A DNA stretch of 64,000 nucleotides from G039954875 sp039954875 (GTDB lineage Bacteria; Bacteroidota; Bacteroidia; Flavobacteriales; Blattabacteriaceae). The notes under the pieces were generated by a model. It saw only the letters and a list, made by a program, of their open reading frames with translations. It was not told the origin of the DNA and searched no databases. Both the position numbers and the translations under genes were made by a program. The stretch lies in the NCBI GenBank assembly GCA_039954875.1, contig CP157202.1:1178001-1242000 (forward strand), written 5' to 3'. Shown one piece after another: positions 19,754 through 30,384 of the stretch. The stretch's first letter is position 1. Each line of letters opens with the position of its first letter.

Positions 19754-21166
19754 ATGAAAAAAATCAAGTTCTTTGTTACTTGCTTGGTCGTTTTTGCTGC
19801 AAGTGCCTTGTATGCCCAAAATCAACAAAACAAGTGGTTGATAGGGGTAGATGCGCATGCTGTTGATCACTCTTCAGTAGATCCTATCTTCAACAAGTTT
19901 TTCAAGACAAAAAACTGGAGCATCATACCTCCTTTTTCAAAGCTCACCGTAGGGCATAGCCTGACAGATCATCTGACGTTAGATTTCACAGCAAGTGTGG
20001 CAGAAGTAAATAACTCTAGAGCAGGTTGGGATGATTTTAAAGATGAATTTTTATTAAAGGCCGGGTTAGGTTTTCGTTTTTATCTTTTTGCCAAAAATTA
20101 TTGGTTTGACCCCTATTTAAGAATGGGAGTCAACTATCATAAATTGGACTATAACGGGAAGATATATACTATTTCACCAGGGAATACCTTTACCACTCCT
20201 AAAAAGGATTTCTTTTTAGTAGATGGGGGGATAGGGATCAACTTATGGATCACGGAAAATTTTGGTCTCAACCTGGAAAGCAATTATAACTGGGTCCCTT
20301 CTATGAAGAGAGATTATGCAAACTTTTTTCAACACAGTGCTGGGGTGAGCTTCCGCTTTAGTAAAAAAGACAGGGATAAGGATGGTATTCCCGATAACAG
20401 AGACGAATGTCCAGATATCCCTGGTTTGAAACAATTAAATGGTTGTCCTGATACGGACAGTGATAGCATACCCGATTATAAAGACAAATGTCCTAACGTA
20501 TCCGGACTTAAAGAATTAGATGGATGTCCTGACACCGATGGTGACGGTATACCTGATAACTTAGATGCATGTCATAAAGAAAAAGGGCCTAAAGAAAACA
20601 ATGGTTGCCCTTATAAAGACACTGACGGCGACGACTTACTCGACAAAGACGATGCATGTCCTACCGTGCCAGGCTTGAAGCAATTCAAAGGATGTCCTGA
20701 TACGGATGGCGATGGTATACCTGACAATCAAGATAGATGTCCTAAAGAAAAAGGGGGTAAAGAAAACGGAGGTTGTCCTTGGGATATTAAGAAAGAAGTT
20801 GAAAACATCAATCTTATCTTCAAAGACATCTTATTCGACTTCGATAGGGCCACTATACGTCCTGAATCTTTGCCAATCATCAAAGAAACTGCTAAGCGTA
20901 TGATCGAAATAGCACCTCCTAACTCTAAATTCTATGTAGACGGATACACGGACAATATAGGTGGATCGGCTTACAATAAATCCCTATCTCTCAAACGTGC
21001 TCAAAGTGTAAAAATTGAATTGATAAAAGCCAGTGTAGAAGGAAATCGTTTGGTAGCTAGATATTTTGGGCGGGAAAACCCCAAAGCTTCGAATAAAACA
21101 CGTGAAGGTAGACAAGAAAACAGACGAGTTGAAATAGTAATAATAAATATAAATGAAATTTTATAA
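19754..21166 (+). CDS. OmpA-family outer membrane protein with TSP3 repeats
   Basis: 470 aa. A signal peptide (about 1-21, cleavage after ALYA) precedes a beta-barrel-like N-terminal domain to about residue 205. Five calcium-binding thrombospondin type 3 repeats of the form DTDGDGIPDNxDxCP then follow to about 340. The C-terminal OmpA peptidoglycan-binding domain has LFDFDRATIRPES, VDGYTDNIGG and LSLKRAQSVK. It tethers the outer membrane to peptidoglycan. It is complete, with its own promoter and terminator, and is the only intact outer-membrane protein gene in the window. Confidence 0.93.
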   Translation: MKKIKFFVTCLVVFAASALYAQNQQNKWLIGVDAHAVDHSSVDPIFNKFFKTKNWSIIPPFSKLTVGHSLTDHLTLDFTASVAEVNNSRAGWDDFKDEFLLKAGLGFRFYLFAKNYWFDPYLRMGVNYHKLDYNGKIYTISPGNTFTTPKKDFFLVDGGIGINLWITENFGLNLESNYNWVPSMKRDYANFFQHSAGVSFRFSKKDRDKDGIPDNRDECPDIPGLKQLNGCPDTDSDSIPDYKDKCPNVSGLKELDGCPDTDGDGIPDNLDACHKEKGPKENNGCPYKDTDGDDLLDKDDACPTVPGLKQFKGCPDTDGDGIPDNQDRCPKEKGGKENGGCPWDIKKEVENINLIFKDILFDFDRATIRPESLPIIKETAKRMIEIAPPNSKFYVDGYTDNIGGSAYNKSLSLKRAQSVKIELIKASVEGNRLVARYFGRENPKASNKTREGRQENRRVEIVIININEIL

Positions 21167-21263
21167 ATCAAATCTAAATATCAAATTAGAATAAACATCC
21201 TTCTAAGAATGAGCCACATAAAAGGGCTAAAAAAGGAATAAAAAGGTGGAAAAGTTTTTCAAT

Positions 21264-21292
21264 AAAGGGCTTTCCTGTACAGGAAGCCCTTT
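21264..21292 (+). terminator. Intrinsic terminator after the OmpA-family gene
   Basis: A stem of about 14 bp with a one-base bulge pairs aaagggctt... with ...aagcccttt, followed by an AT-rich tail. It lies between convergent genes and may serve both strands. Confidence 0.65.
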
Positions 21293-21337
21293 ATATTTAG
21301 AAAAAAGCTTTTTTAAATGTAATGAAGGGAAATAGGT

Positions 21338-21925
21338 TTAGAAATTTTTCTTTGCTATAGTATGAATATAGATCTCTGTAGCACCAAACTTGTATTTTTG
21401 GAACGAAGCATCAAAATGTCTGATATTGGGATAAATTGCCAGCAAACGATAGAGTTCTCCCCTTAAGACACCTTGGCCATGACCGTGTATAAAGATCAGC
21501 TGCTTTAAGTTTTTTTTTATAGCCTTTTCAATAACTTTTTGAGCCGTATCCAATTGTATTTGCAACATCTCGTGATTGGAAAACCTTTGAGGAAATTCTA
21601 TCAATTTATCGATATGTAGATCGATCTCAAGTGGCTGATTCCGTTTAGATTTCGAGCGAAGCCTTTGTTTAGAAGGACTTTCCTCTTTAGTTTTAACGAC
21701 ATCCTTGTCGATCCAGCTATGCTCCATATCTGCAACAAGATTTTTGTTTATTCGTACCAATTGATCTATGGAATAGTCTTCTTCAAAACCAAAGTCATTT
21801 AATAATGTGATCTTTTTTTCTTGAATATTGACCACATGCCCCGTAATCATTTCGTCAACCACTGAGACTTTATCTCCTATCTTGAGCTTTATAGATTCAT
21901 TTTTTGGATAGTTTGTAAAAATCAT
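21338..21925 (-). CDS. Smr domain protein
   Basis: 195 aa. The N-terminal part is a small beta-rich domain (KIGDKVSVVDEMITGHVVNI), followed by a linker. A C-terminal Smr (MutS2-type) domain has IDLHIDKL (DLH 102-104), IFIHGHGQGVLRGEL (147-157) and FGATEIYI. The canonical HGKG reads HGHG. Smr domains act as nucleases on DNA or mRNA, including cleavage linked to stalled ribosomes. The precise role of this standalone Bacteroidota form is unknown. Its start overlaps the tatC stop by 4 nt. Confidence 0.85.
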   Translation of the reverse strand: MIFTNYPKNESIKLKIGDKVSVVDEMITGHVVNIQEKKITLLNDFGFEEDYSIDQLVRINKNLVADMEHSWIDKDVVKTKEESPSKQRLRSKSKRNQPLEIDLHIDKLIEFPQRFSNHEMLQIQLDTAQKVIEKAIKKNLKQLIFIHGHGQGVLRGELYRLLAIYPNIRHFDASFQKYKFGATEIYIHTIAKKNF

Positions 21926-22737
21926 TTCATAATATTTTTCTCTATTTTTTTATAAACAATGGCAGCAGTATATATGCTAAGCTCGTACAAGAACAGTAGT
22001 GGAAGCATTGCAATGACAGTACTTAAGGTATCACCTGGGGTGATAGCTGCTGCAATGATCAGCATTACTAAGAAGGCATGTTTCCTATAGGTACGTAGAA
22101 ATTTGGGTGTAATCAATCCGACTTGGGTCAAAAAGTATATCAGCAAAGGGAATAAAAAAGTTATCCCCATGGCCAAAGTAGATTGGGTGATCGTAGATAT
22201 ATAGTCCGAGAGATCAAAGATGTTTTGAAGTAGGTGGCTTATCGTGAAACCATAACCAAATTGTATAGCCATTGGACAAAGCACGAAATATCCAAAAATA
22301 ATCCCCAAAAGGAATAAAAGTGAAGCCATTGAGATAATACCTTGCGAATACCTTTTTTCTTCAGCGGAAAGTCCTGGTTTGACAAATCGCCACAACTCAT
22401 AAAAGACGTAGGGTGAGGCCAGGATGAATCCTCCGAGAATACATACCCAGATATAGGTGTTGAATTGTCCGAAGAGTTGCCGATTTTGGATCTGTAAATC
22501 TTGGGGTAAGACTAATAGATCTTGATGTCCTGCCATACGCCCAAACATATTGAAAATACGATAAGTAATAAAATTAGCCTTTGCCGGACCAAAGATGATC
22601 TGGTCAAACAGGATGTTTTTATTTAGCATTAGGACGATAGCGCCTAAGATTACACTACAGATGCTACGAATGAGATGTCTCCTTAGGGCTTCGATATGTG
22701 CCAAAAAAGACATTTTTTTTTTAGAAGTATTGTCCAT
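21922..22737 (-). CDS. tatC: Twin-arginine translocase subunit TatC
   Basis: 271 aa with six TM helices. Conserved N-terminal FLAHIEALRRHLIRS, the first periplasmic region typical of Bacteroidota TatC, FYELWRFVKPGLSAEEKRY, and AITPGDTLSTVIAMLPLLFLYELSI. TatC is the receptor for twin-arginine signal peptides of folded exported proteins. TatA is not in this window. Overlaps kdsD upstream (TGATG) and the Smr gene downstream (ATGA), so the three form an operon. Confidence 0.94.
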   Translation of the reverse strand: MDNTSKKKMSFLAHIEALRRHLIRSICSVILGAIVLMLNKNILFDQIIFGPAKANFITYRIFNMFGRMAGHQDLLVLPQDLQIQNRQLFGQFNTYIWVCILGGFILASPYVFYELWRFVKPGLSAEEKRYSQGIISMASLLFLLGIIFGYFVLCPMAIQFGYGFTISHLLQNIFDLSDYISTITQSTLAMGITFLFPLLIYFLTQVGLITPKFLRTYRKHAFLVMLIIAAAITPGDTLSTVIAMLPLLFLYELSIYTAAIVYKKIEKNIMK

Positions 22738-23696
22738 CAGATAATCCCTTCTTTGAGTAGATCGTGGATATCTAATACACCGTGATATAGTGCACCATCC
22801 ATGACGATCAGTTGGCCAATGTCATATTTTTCAAGTATATAAAGTGCTTGAGTAGCCAGTATATCCTTTTGAATATTCTTAGGTTGACGTGACATAATGT
22901 CTTGAGCATTTATGTTTGAGAGACTAGTCATTTTTTGTAACATCCTCCGTAGATCACCATCAGTAATCACACCTACGATCTCTGGGCCATCCATAACGGT
23001 AGTCATTCCAAACCGGCTAGCCGATATCGATATGATGACCTCTCTGATAGTAGCGTTGGGAGACACCGAAGGTTTTTGAGAGGGATCAATGATATCGCCT
23101 ACTTTCCATAGAAGTTTTTTCCCCAGGGTACCTCCAGAATGATATTGAGCAAAGTTCTTTTTTGAAAATTGATTCAATTCAGTCAACGCTACGACTAAAG
23201 CATCACCCATAGCCAGTTGTACTATAGTACTGGTGGTAGGAATCAGATCATGAGCATCTGCCTCTTGTGCACTAGGGGTCAAAAGTACAATATCAGCCTG
23301 TTGGGCTAAAGCACTTGTGGCATTACTCGTGATGGCAATCAGCTGAGAAGTACCCTTGAGTAGAGGTGTCAAATATTGGATCTCGGGAGAATTACCACTT
23401 TTTGATAGACAAAGGATAACATCTTCAGGATTGAGCATACCCAAATCGCCATGGATGGCCTCTGCAGCATGGAGAAATTGGGACGGAACACCTATAGAAT
23501 TCAACGAAGCTACAATTTTTTGAGCAATGTATGCACTTTTTCCAATACCACTCACTACGATCTTACCATTGCATCTGTAGATCGAAAGTACAGCTTTAGC
23601 AAAATTTTCATCTATTTTTTCAGTCATTGAAGCCAATGCATCACGTTCAATTTTTAAGGTAACCTTAGCAAATTGTATGATTTTTAAATATTCCAT
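22737..23696 (-). CDS. kdsD: Arabinose-5-phosphate isomerase, KdsD/KpsF type
   Basis: 319 aa from the ATG at 23696 (MEYLKIIQFA); the longer open frame overlaps recQ and is rejected. SIS domain: GKIVVSGIGKSAYIAQKI, AIHGDLGM, LSKSGNSPEI. Two CBS domains follow (about 200-319: DIIDPSQKP.., GVITDGDLRRML, YDIGQLIVMDGALYHGVLDIHDLL). It interconverts ribulose-5-phosphate and arabinose-5-phosphate for Kdo synthesis, so lipopolysaccharide is probably still made. First gene of the kdsD-tatC-smr operon, divergent from recQ. Confidence 0.92.
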   Translation of the reverse strand: MEYLKIIQFAKVTLKIERDALASMTEKIDENFAKAVLSIYRCNGKIVVSGIGKSAYIAQKIVASLNSIGVPSQFLHAAEAIHGDLGMLNPEDVILCLSKSGNSPEIQYLTPLLKGTSQLIAITSNATSALAQQADIVLLTPSAQEADAHDLIPTTSTIVQLAMGDALVVALTELNQFSKKNFAQYHSGGTLGKKLLWKVGDIIDPSQKPSVSPNATIREVIISISASRFGMTTVMDGPEIVGVITDGDLRRMLQKMTSLSNINAQDIMSRQPKNIQKDILATQALYILEKYDIGQLIVMDGALYHGVLDIHDLLKEGII

Positions 23697-23774
23697 ATGT
23701 ATCTTTGTTTGCAAAAATATTGTAGCTTTATGTACGACAAATTTATACATAGTTATATAAGCTTGGCATAAGAT

Positions 23775-25970
23775 ATGGTTACGCCTCATCAAGATTTAAA
23801 ATATATACTGAAACAGTATTTAGGATTCGATAGGTTCAAAGGAAATCAAGAAAAGATCATCAAAAGTCTGTTGAAAGGTGAAGATGTTTTTGTAATCATG
23901 CCTACAGGAGGGGGTAAATCGTTGTGTTATCAATTGCCGGCTCTTATCAGTGAGGGTACTGCTATTGTAGTTTCTCCTCTGATCGCTTTGATGAAAAATC
24001 AAGTGGATGCCATCCGTGGCGTGTCACTCGATGATGGAGTAGCCCATGTGTTGAATTCTTCTCTAAACAAATCTCAAACCAAAAAAGTTGTTGACGATTT
24101 GCTTTTGGGGTCTACTAAACTCCTTTATGTAGCCCCAGAGACCTTAGCCAAAGAGGAATATGTCAGTTTGCTCAAGGATATCAAGATTTCTTTTTTTGCT
24201 ATAGACGAGGCGCATTGCATATCCGAATGGGGACATGACTTCCGGCCCGAGTATCGCAATTTGCAAGTCATCATTGAAAGAATAACTACCATTCCCCCTA
24301 TCATTGCTTTGACGGCTACAGCCACACCCAAAGTGCAGGAAGACATCCAAAAAAACTTAGGTATGAGCAATGCCAAGGTATATAAATCCTCTTTCAATCG
24401 TTCGAATTTGTATTATGAGGTCAGGCCTAAGATCGACGTAAACCGGCAAATCATAAAATATATCAAAGAGCATTCTGGGCAGTCGGGCATTGTCTATTGT
24501 CTTAGCCGTAAGAGGGTGGAAGAGTTTGCAGGGCTCCTCAAAGTCAATGGGATCAAGACCTTACCTTATCATGCCGGTCTGGATGCTAAAACGCGATCTA
24601 AACATCAAGATATGTTTCTGATGCAAGAGTCTGATGTAATCGTAGCTACCGTTGCCTTTGGTATGGGTATAGATAAGCCCGATGTCCGTTATGTCATCCA
24701 TTATGATCTATCCAAAAGTTTGGAAAGTTATTATCAAGAGACTGGTCGGGCAGGCCGTGATGGAGGAGTAGGGGAATGCATCGCCTTTTATGACTATAAG
24801 GACATGGAAAAGCTCGAGAAATTTATGGTCAACAAGAGTGTAGCAGAACGTGAAATAGGCATACAACTTCTCAATGAAGTGATCGCTTATGCCGAAACAG
24901 GGATGTCAAGGCGTAAATATCTCTTGCACTATTTTGGAGAGTCCTTTAACGAGTCTACTGGTGAAGGAAATGATATGGACGATAATGTACGATGGCCTAA
25001 GAAAAAAGTAGAAGTGAAAGAAGAGCTCGTCCAACTCCTAGATTTGGTAAAAAAAACCCATCAAAAATTGAGAGCCAAAGAATTGATCCACGTACTATTG
25101 GGCAAAGTCACCGTTTTGAATAAGTCTTATAAATTTTCCGAAGAGGCCTTCTTTGGTTGCGGAGCACAGAAGGTCGAGCGTTTTTGGATGGCGGTTATCC
25201 GTCAGGCTGTTGTCAATGGTTTTTTGAAAAAAGAGATAGAGGGTTATGGCATACTCAAGCTCCTACCTAAGGGAGAAAAATTCATTCAATCGTCTTATTC
25301 TTTTATCATACCCGAAGACCATGATTATAGCAACGTGCCTAGGAAACAAGAGTCTTATACCTATGGAGTCTCTGATGTTTTCGACACACAGTTGTTCGTT
25401 CTTTTAAAAGTATTGAGAGAAAAAACAGCTCAAAAGCTTCAAATCCCTCCTTTTGCTATTTTCCAAGAGACCAGCCTCAATGATATGGCCATACAGTACC
25501 CGACCAGTCTTGGAGAATTGACTCAGATATTCGGTGTGGGAGAGGGTAAGGTCAAAAAATGGGGTCAGGAATTTGTAGACCTTATTAAAAATTACGTTAA
25601 AGAAAACGAGATTGTCAGACCTACGGATTTACTTATCAAGCAAGTATTAAACAAATCTACCCATAAGGTATTCATTATTCAAAATGTAGATCGCAAATTG
25701 GATCTGGAAGATATTGCCAAAGCCCGAGGGCTCACTATGGGGGAATTGATTTCTGAGATGGAAAGTATCGTCTATCAGGGTACCAAGCTCAATATAGATT
25801 ATCATTTTAAGAATCTCTTAGATGAGGAACAGATCGAGGAAGTTTTTGGTTATTTCATGACAGCAGAAACCGATAATATCAGTAAGGCCTTAGAACACTT
25901 AGAGGACAATTACACGGAAGAAGAACTCCGCCTGATCCGTATCAAGTTCATCAGTGAGATAGCCAATTAA
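23775..25970 (+). CDS. recQ: ATP-dependent DNA helicase RecQ
   Basis: 731 aa. Superfamily 2 motifs: PTGGGKS (43-49), DEAH (144-147) with the RecQ signature HCISEWGHDFRPEY, TATATP, and motif VI QETGRAGRDG. An RQC-like winged-helix region follows and an HRDC-like domain (NDMAIQYPTSLGELTQIFGVGEGKVKKWG). A C-terminal extension of about 100 residues is usual in Bacteroidota RecQ. It unwinds DNA in recombinational repair. Complete. Confidence 0.95.
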   Translation: MVTPHQDLKYILKQYLGFDRFKGNQEKIIKSLLKGEDVFVIMPTGGGKSLCYQLPALISEGTAIVVSPLIALMKNQVDAIRGVSLDDGVAHVLNSSLNKSQTKKVVDDLLLGSTKLLYVAPETLAKEEYVSLLKDIKISFFAIDEAHCISEWGHDFRPEYRNLQVIIERITTIPPIIALTATATPKVQEDIQKNLGMSNAKVYKSSFNRSNLYYEVRPKIDVNRQIIKYIKEHSGQSGIVYCLSRKRVEEFAGLLKVNGIKTLPYHAGLDAKTRSKHQDMFLMQESDVIVATVAFGMGIDKPDVRYVIHYDLSKSLESYYQETGRAGRDGGVGECIAFYDYKDMEKLEKFMVNKSVAEREIGIQLLNEVIAYAETGMSRRKYLLHYFGESFNESTGEGNDMDDNVRWPKKKVEVKEELVQLLDLVKKTHQKLRAKELIHVLLGKVTVLNKSYKFSEEAFFGCGAQKVERFWMAVIRQAVVNGFLKKEIEGYGILKLLPKGEKFIQSSYSFIIPEDHDYSNVPRKQESYTYGVSDVFDTQLFVLLKVLREKTAQKLQIPPFAIFQETSLNDMAIQYPTSLGELTQIFGVGEGKVKKWGQEFVDLIKNYVKENEIVRPTDLLIKQVLNKSTHKVFIIQNVDRKLDLEDIAKARGLTMGELISEMESIVYQGTKLNIDYHFKNLLDEEQIEEVFGYFMTAETDNISKALEHLEDNYTEEELRLIRIKFISEIAN

Positions 25971-25992
25971 TGCCTATTGAGGTGGAAAAAGT

Positions 25993-26000
25993 TATATTTG
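25993..26000 (+). promoter_or_regulatory. Candidate -7 element of ychF
   Basis: TATATTTG fits TAnnTTTG and lies 32 nt upstream of ATG 26033, between recQ and ychF. It supports the shorter ychF start over the in-frame extension that begins at the recQ stop. Confidence 0.4.
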
Positions 26001-26032
26001 CGGTCCAAATACAGTCCAAAAGTTTTTTTTTA

Positions 26033-27124
26033 ATGAAGTGTGGTATTTTTGGTTTGCCCAATGTGGGTAAATCTACCCTGTTCAATTGTCTATCCAGCGC
26101 CAAAGCTCAGTCAGCCAACTTCCCTTTCTGTACTATAGAACCCAATATCGGCACGGTACAAGTGCCAGACGAACGACTCAACCGATTGGAAGAATTAGTT
26201 CGCCCGCAACGGGTAGTACCTGCCGTGGTAGAGATCGTAGATATCGCTGGACTGGTCAAAGGAGCCCACAAAGGGGAAGGCCTGGGTAACCAATTTTTGT
26301 CCAACATCCGAGAGACACAGGCCATCATACATGTCTTGCGTTGCTTTGAAGATGACAACATCATCCATGTCGAAGGCCATATCGATCCTATTCGAGATAA
26401 GGAAGTCATCGATACAGAATTGCAGCTCAAAGACCTTGAGACTGTAGAAAAGAGTTTGGAAAAATTCAAAAAGCAAGCCAAGTCTGGTAGTAAAGAAGAT
26501 TTGAGAATAGTCCAGCTGATGCAAAAAATAGCCCAAGCCTTGAGTATGGGGAAAAATACCCGGACTCTTACATTGGCCGATGATGAAATAGAAATTTTTA
26601 GCGCATTGCAACTGCTCACCGCCAAGCCTGTGCTCTATTTATGTAATGTCGATGAGGTCTCCGTAAAGACAGGGAATCCTCATGTAGCAGCCGTAAAGAA
26701 GAATGTAGCTAATGAGCAGGCAAAGGTCTTGATACTGGCGGTTCAAACTGAGGCTGATATAGCTGAACTCGAAACTTATGAAGAACGAAAACTCTTCTTG
26801 GATGATCTTGGCTTAGAGGAACCTGGTGTCCATCGACTAATCCGGGCTACTTATGCATTGCTCAATCTGCAGACCTATTTCACTGCCGGTGTCAAGGAGG
26901 TGCGTGCTTGGACGATCCAGAAGGGTTGGACAGCTCCTAAGGTCGCTTCGGTGATCCATACTGATTTTCAAAAGGGATTTATCCGTGCTGAGGTGATCCA
27001 TTACGAAGATTTTATCAAATACGGTTCAGAGCACAAAGTCAAAAAAGCCGGAAAAATGTCCGTAGAAGGTAAGGACTATATCGTACAGGATGGGGACATT
27101 ATCCACTTCCGTTTCAATATTTGA
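26033..27124 (+). CDS. ychF: Ribosome-associated ATPase YchF (OLA1 family)
   Basis: 363 aa, the usual length. MKCGIFGLPNVGKSTLFNCL carries the P-loop. PFCTIEPNIGTVQVPD and VDIAGLVKGAHKGEGLGNQFL are YchF signatures. The base-specificity loop reads CNVDE, in place of NKxD, consistent with ATP preference. A C-terminal TGS domain (VHTDF-type IHTDFQKGFIRAEVI) is complete. It binds ribosomes and affects stress responses. The start is chosen on family length; the open frame extends 21 codons upstream. Confidence 0.95.
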   Translation: MKCGIFGLPNVGKSTLFNCLSSAKAQSANFPFCTIEPNIGTVQVPDERLNRLEELVRPQRVVPAVVEIVDIAGLVKGAHKGEGLGNQFLSNIRETQAIIHVLRCFEDDNIIHVEGHIDPIRDKEVIDTELQLKDLETVEKSLEKFKKQAKSGSKEDLRIVQLMQKIAQALSMGKNTRTLTLADDEIEIFSALQLLTAKPVLYLCNVDEVSVKTGNPHVAAVKKNVANEQAKVLILAVQTEADIAELETYEERKLFLDDLGLEEPGVHRLIRATYALLNLQTYFTAGVKEVRAWTIQKGWTAPKVASVIHTDFQKGFIRAEVIHYEDFIKYGSEHKVKKAGKMSVEGKDYIVQDGDIIHFRFNI

Positions 27125-27254
27125 CGTATAAAAAAAGCCTTAGCCTAATGCGTTGGAGATATGTACTGTATATAATAATTTTCTTATGATGAGAAAAACT
27201 TATTTTCCAAATGTTTTCAAACGTTTTCAAAAATATTTCAGATGGCCTAAAGAT

Positions 27255-28140
27255 CGGTTTGATATCGGCCTATTTCAGCAAAAGACAGTCTCGTCACGAT
27301 ACAAAACCAGGGTCTCAGGCTATCTACGATCAAGGTCTCATCAAACAGTTCTAAAAACCTGGATGGGGGGGGGATAGTTAAAGATCACGCTATACTCGAT
27401 CTTAAAACATACGATGAAACGATATAAAAACAAGCATCTACAGAAAAATTAGCGATGTGTAAAACTCTGGGATAGTTTATCAATCCGTACAAAATATATA
27501 TGAAGTTATAGCAGCTCAGTTGCGCAAATGTCATTTCCCATTGACCCTGGATGGTGATCATAGTCTGGGGCTTAGTATGATTTTTGGTAATGCTTATTTT
27601 TTAATAAAAACCTGTGTGTCTTATGGAGCGATGCCCATACAAATATCAATATGGTACAAACCAGAAAGAAAGTCCAACCACTTCCATGGCATGCCGGTCT
27701 CCTTATCTCCTTAAATAAATATCGGCCCAATACCCCATCGGCCTAACGCATTACTCCATCAATTTGATGTAATGGTCCTGCATCAGTACCTCAAATTTTG
27801 CTTACATAGGTCTCTTCGGAATATCGACGATTCGGAAAAAGAAATACTCGAACAATTACAAGTCCCTTGCTTTTCTATGCGTGATGTTGGTCGGCTTGAC
27901 ATATCCGAAGTAGTAGATAGGACTTTGGAAAAATCGATCCAAGTTTGGAATGTCTCATTCATATAAGCTTTGATATCGATTCGATCGACGAATGTTCTGC
28001 CCTAAGTACGAGTGTTTCGGTACCCAGCTGGGTTGACTTTGCGTAAGGATTTTTGTATCGGCGAACGGCTCGCACAGACAAGCTAGTTGAATGCGTTATA
28101 TTGGAGATCAATCCTTTGATCGGGGATTAAATAACTGTAA
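27255..28140 (+). pseudogene. rocF: Arginase relic
   Basis: Reassembled from several frames: KCHFPLTLDGDHSLGLS (family FPLVLGGDHS), SDAHTNINMVQT (family DAHADxN), FHGMPVSL, SLRNIDDSEKEILEQLQVPCFSMRDVGRLDISEVV (family LRxxDxGEKxxL...MxExDR), VSFDIDSID and LEINPLIGD (family SLDLDxxDP, VEVNP). Metal-ligand motifs are recognisable but scattered among stops, and a G9 run at 27365-27373 breaks the N-terminal part. Arginase makes ornithine and urea; its pathway partner P5C dehydrogenase is also a relic. Confidence 0.85.
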
Positions 28141-28392
28141 GCAGATGTACAGTAAATATCACCCTCAATGTAGTCCTTTCTTTTCTTAGTAAGCCTAGGA
28201 TGAACTTATATGCGAGCCCCGGGTGAGGAACTTCTATTAGGAATGAGAAAAGTAAGTATGGATTTTTTAAGGGGTTTATCTATAGCATTAAAAACATATT
28301 TCTTATAGAAAACCCGATCTTAAAATTTAATAATATAAACATTTTATTATATTTATTATAGATAACAATAATAACTCGATATCTTATGATAA

Positions 28393-28427
28393 TTTTAACC
28401 TTAGAGACGAGGTTAAAACTTTTTTTA
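28393..28427 (+). terminator. Intrinsic terminator in the 28141-28479 intergenic stretch
   Basis: A perfect 9-bp stem (ttttaacct / aggttaaaa) with an 8-nt loop, followed by a run of seven T. No gene ends immediately before it; the nearest on this strand is the arginase relic, about 250 bp upstream. The rest of 28141-28479 is AT-rich and holds nothing recognised. Confidence 0.55.
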
Positions 28428-28479
28428 TTTATCTCCTTATTTTTTTTCTATAATATATTGGTGATAAATAATTTGTAGG

Positions 28480-29067
28480 AGCCAAATAAGGTGACGGGTA
28501 CAATACTATTTATAATACCAGGGCAAAGGAATCCACTTAATAATCATGGAGTATGAGGCTATACAGTAGATGATGTTGTAAAGTACCTTTTTGTAAACGC
28601 ATGGGCCTTATAAGCAAAGCTGTCCTGGATCCAGAAAAATTATCGGAATAAAGATACTGATCAACATTATATGATCTACACCAATGGTTATATCGAGTTG
28701 TCTTTTTTGGTCAAATATTACTTTGGAGAGAGCCCTTTGAGAGTTTTTGCAGATCTTGGAGGATATCTCGCTTATTGGGTTTCTTCCAGTCGGAAGAAGT
28801 AAAGCACTCAATCTCCTTGTAACTAAAGGTAGTAGAGATATTATCTTTTTGGAGACTTATTTATTTGATGAAGGAAAGGATCGATGCTTAGAGACTGGAT
28901 TTTTATATGGATTGGATTTGGATGACCAAATCAGTCCGAGACATTATATTTTAGTAGAGCCTCATTATGTATTCCCTTTGGCTGATACTGAAAAGTCTTA
29001 TCTAGGCAAACCGGTGAGGAGAAATAATACCTTGGTACTTTCTTTGGGTTATGATTATGAATTATGA
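28480..29067 (+). pseudogene. Outer-membrane beta-barrel protein relic
   Basis: Fragments in different frames read RESPLRVFADLGGYLAYWVSSSRK, then FDEGKDRCLETGFLYGLDLDDQISPRHYILVEPHYVF, and finally NNTLVLSLGYDYEL, the last ending in an aromatic-rich strand as in porin-family (PorT-like) outer-membrane proteins. These alternate with stops in all frames. The exact family cannot be fixed from the remains. Confidence 0.6.
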
Positions 29068-30350
29068 AAAGATGACGATAAAAGGGAAGTTATACGTTAC
29101 GATCCGATTATTGCTTCCTCTTTGGGTATATCTATTTTTATCCAGCATTTGTCAAGATGAAAGTCCTGTGTAAAATCAGTCGGATAAATCAAATATCAAC
29201 ACTCAAAACTATAACGATTTGTTTAAATATGTCTAAGAGGATTGGGATAGGAAATATGTTTTTTTGGACATCGATCCTACTGATTGGAACACAGTCTATA
29301 AAGAATATCCAGCCCGGTTTCGAAGGGCTCTCTACGGGCTTAGAAAATAGTTGACTCAATCCGGTAAATCTGAGGCGTATCAAACGACTTTTTCAAGAGA
29401 ATATGGGTAGTCCTGATAGATGGGTATATTGTCCTGTCTGACTTAGACAGATGGAAGTTTTCCCCATTGAAGATGAAGAGAGAACGGGCTTTTCATTATC
29501 AATCATTTTCAGTCAATTATTTCAAGTATGATTTGAGGAAGGATATAACGAAGTTTTTAATAGAGGTGGGATATGATGATTCATCATACAAGGATCGTAT
29601 ACCTTGGAATACTTCTGGATAAGCTAAGAGCCAACGAAAGGATCATTTATTTTACGTTCAGAGTATTCTATTTAAAACAACTTTACGAAAGTTCTAAACG
29701 AGCTAAGAATATTTTAGACGATTTTTTATAGGATTAAAAATCCGTATTACAAATATTTGATTATCGATCTTCGTAGCCATAATAATGGTAGACTTAAAAA
29801 TAGATTTTTTTCATTTCTCGTTTATTACGAAAATATTATATTGAGACTTATAACAGGATAAATGATGGGCTCAATCGTTATAATTATTCCCTTGAACAGC
29901 ATTTGTGCTATCTCCCCACCTTGGTAGTAGGACTCCTCTGAGTTTCCTATCGTGATTTTGATAGAGATATATATGCTAAGAGTATGACCGAAAACACAGT
30001 ACTCATGTTGTTAGATCCGTCCAACCTGACTGTTGTGGGAGGATACGACTTTTGGAACATTTAGGTCGATTGTCAATAGCGATGATAGTACTGATGCTGC
30101 GAAGTATTTTAACTGAAACCATGTTACAATAGGTAAAACGCCTATATCGATCGCTATCCGAGGAGCTGTAGTCAACACTAAATCTTTTAATGGAAAGAGA
30201 TATGAAGTTAAAGTGTTTCCATCCAAGGAAATACTGAGGATAAGGGTAAGATCTCCCTAAAGGCATTCGTAAGGAATGATATTACAGATGTAAGGCTGGA
30301 TAATCAACTCGATGATTGGGCCGTAGCTATATCATACAGCAGAAAACTAG
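29064..30350 (+). pseudogene. S41-family (C-terminal processing) peptidase relic
   Basis: The N-terminal part reads NYNDLFKYVEEDWDRKYVFLDIDPTDWNTVYKEYPARF, typical of S41 proteases of Bacteroidota (fDxxWxxxdrkYxFfdxKxIDWdxVY). YLIIDLR-like and NNGRLKN pieces resemble the IDLRxNxGG stretch, and VRNDITDVRLDNQLDDWAVAIS resembles the usual GIxPDixV...Dd end. The middle is too degraded to check the catalytic serine and lysine. Convergent with the rimO relic. Confidence 0.55.
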
Positions 30351-30384
30351 TATATAGCAAAAAAGGGGTCTGTTTTTTCAATCC

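Noticed and set aside
20390..20790. Short tandem DNA repeats resembling a CRISPR or minisatellite
   Set aside because: They are codons of the calcium-binding TSP3 repeats in the OmpA-family protein, in frame and variable.
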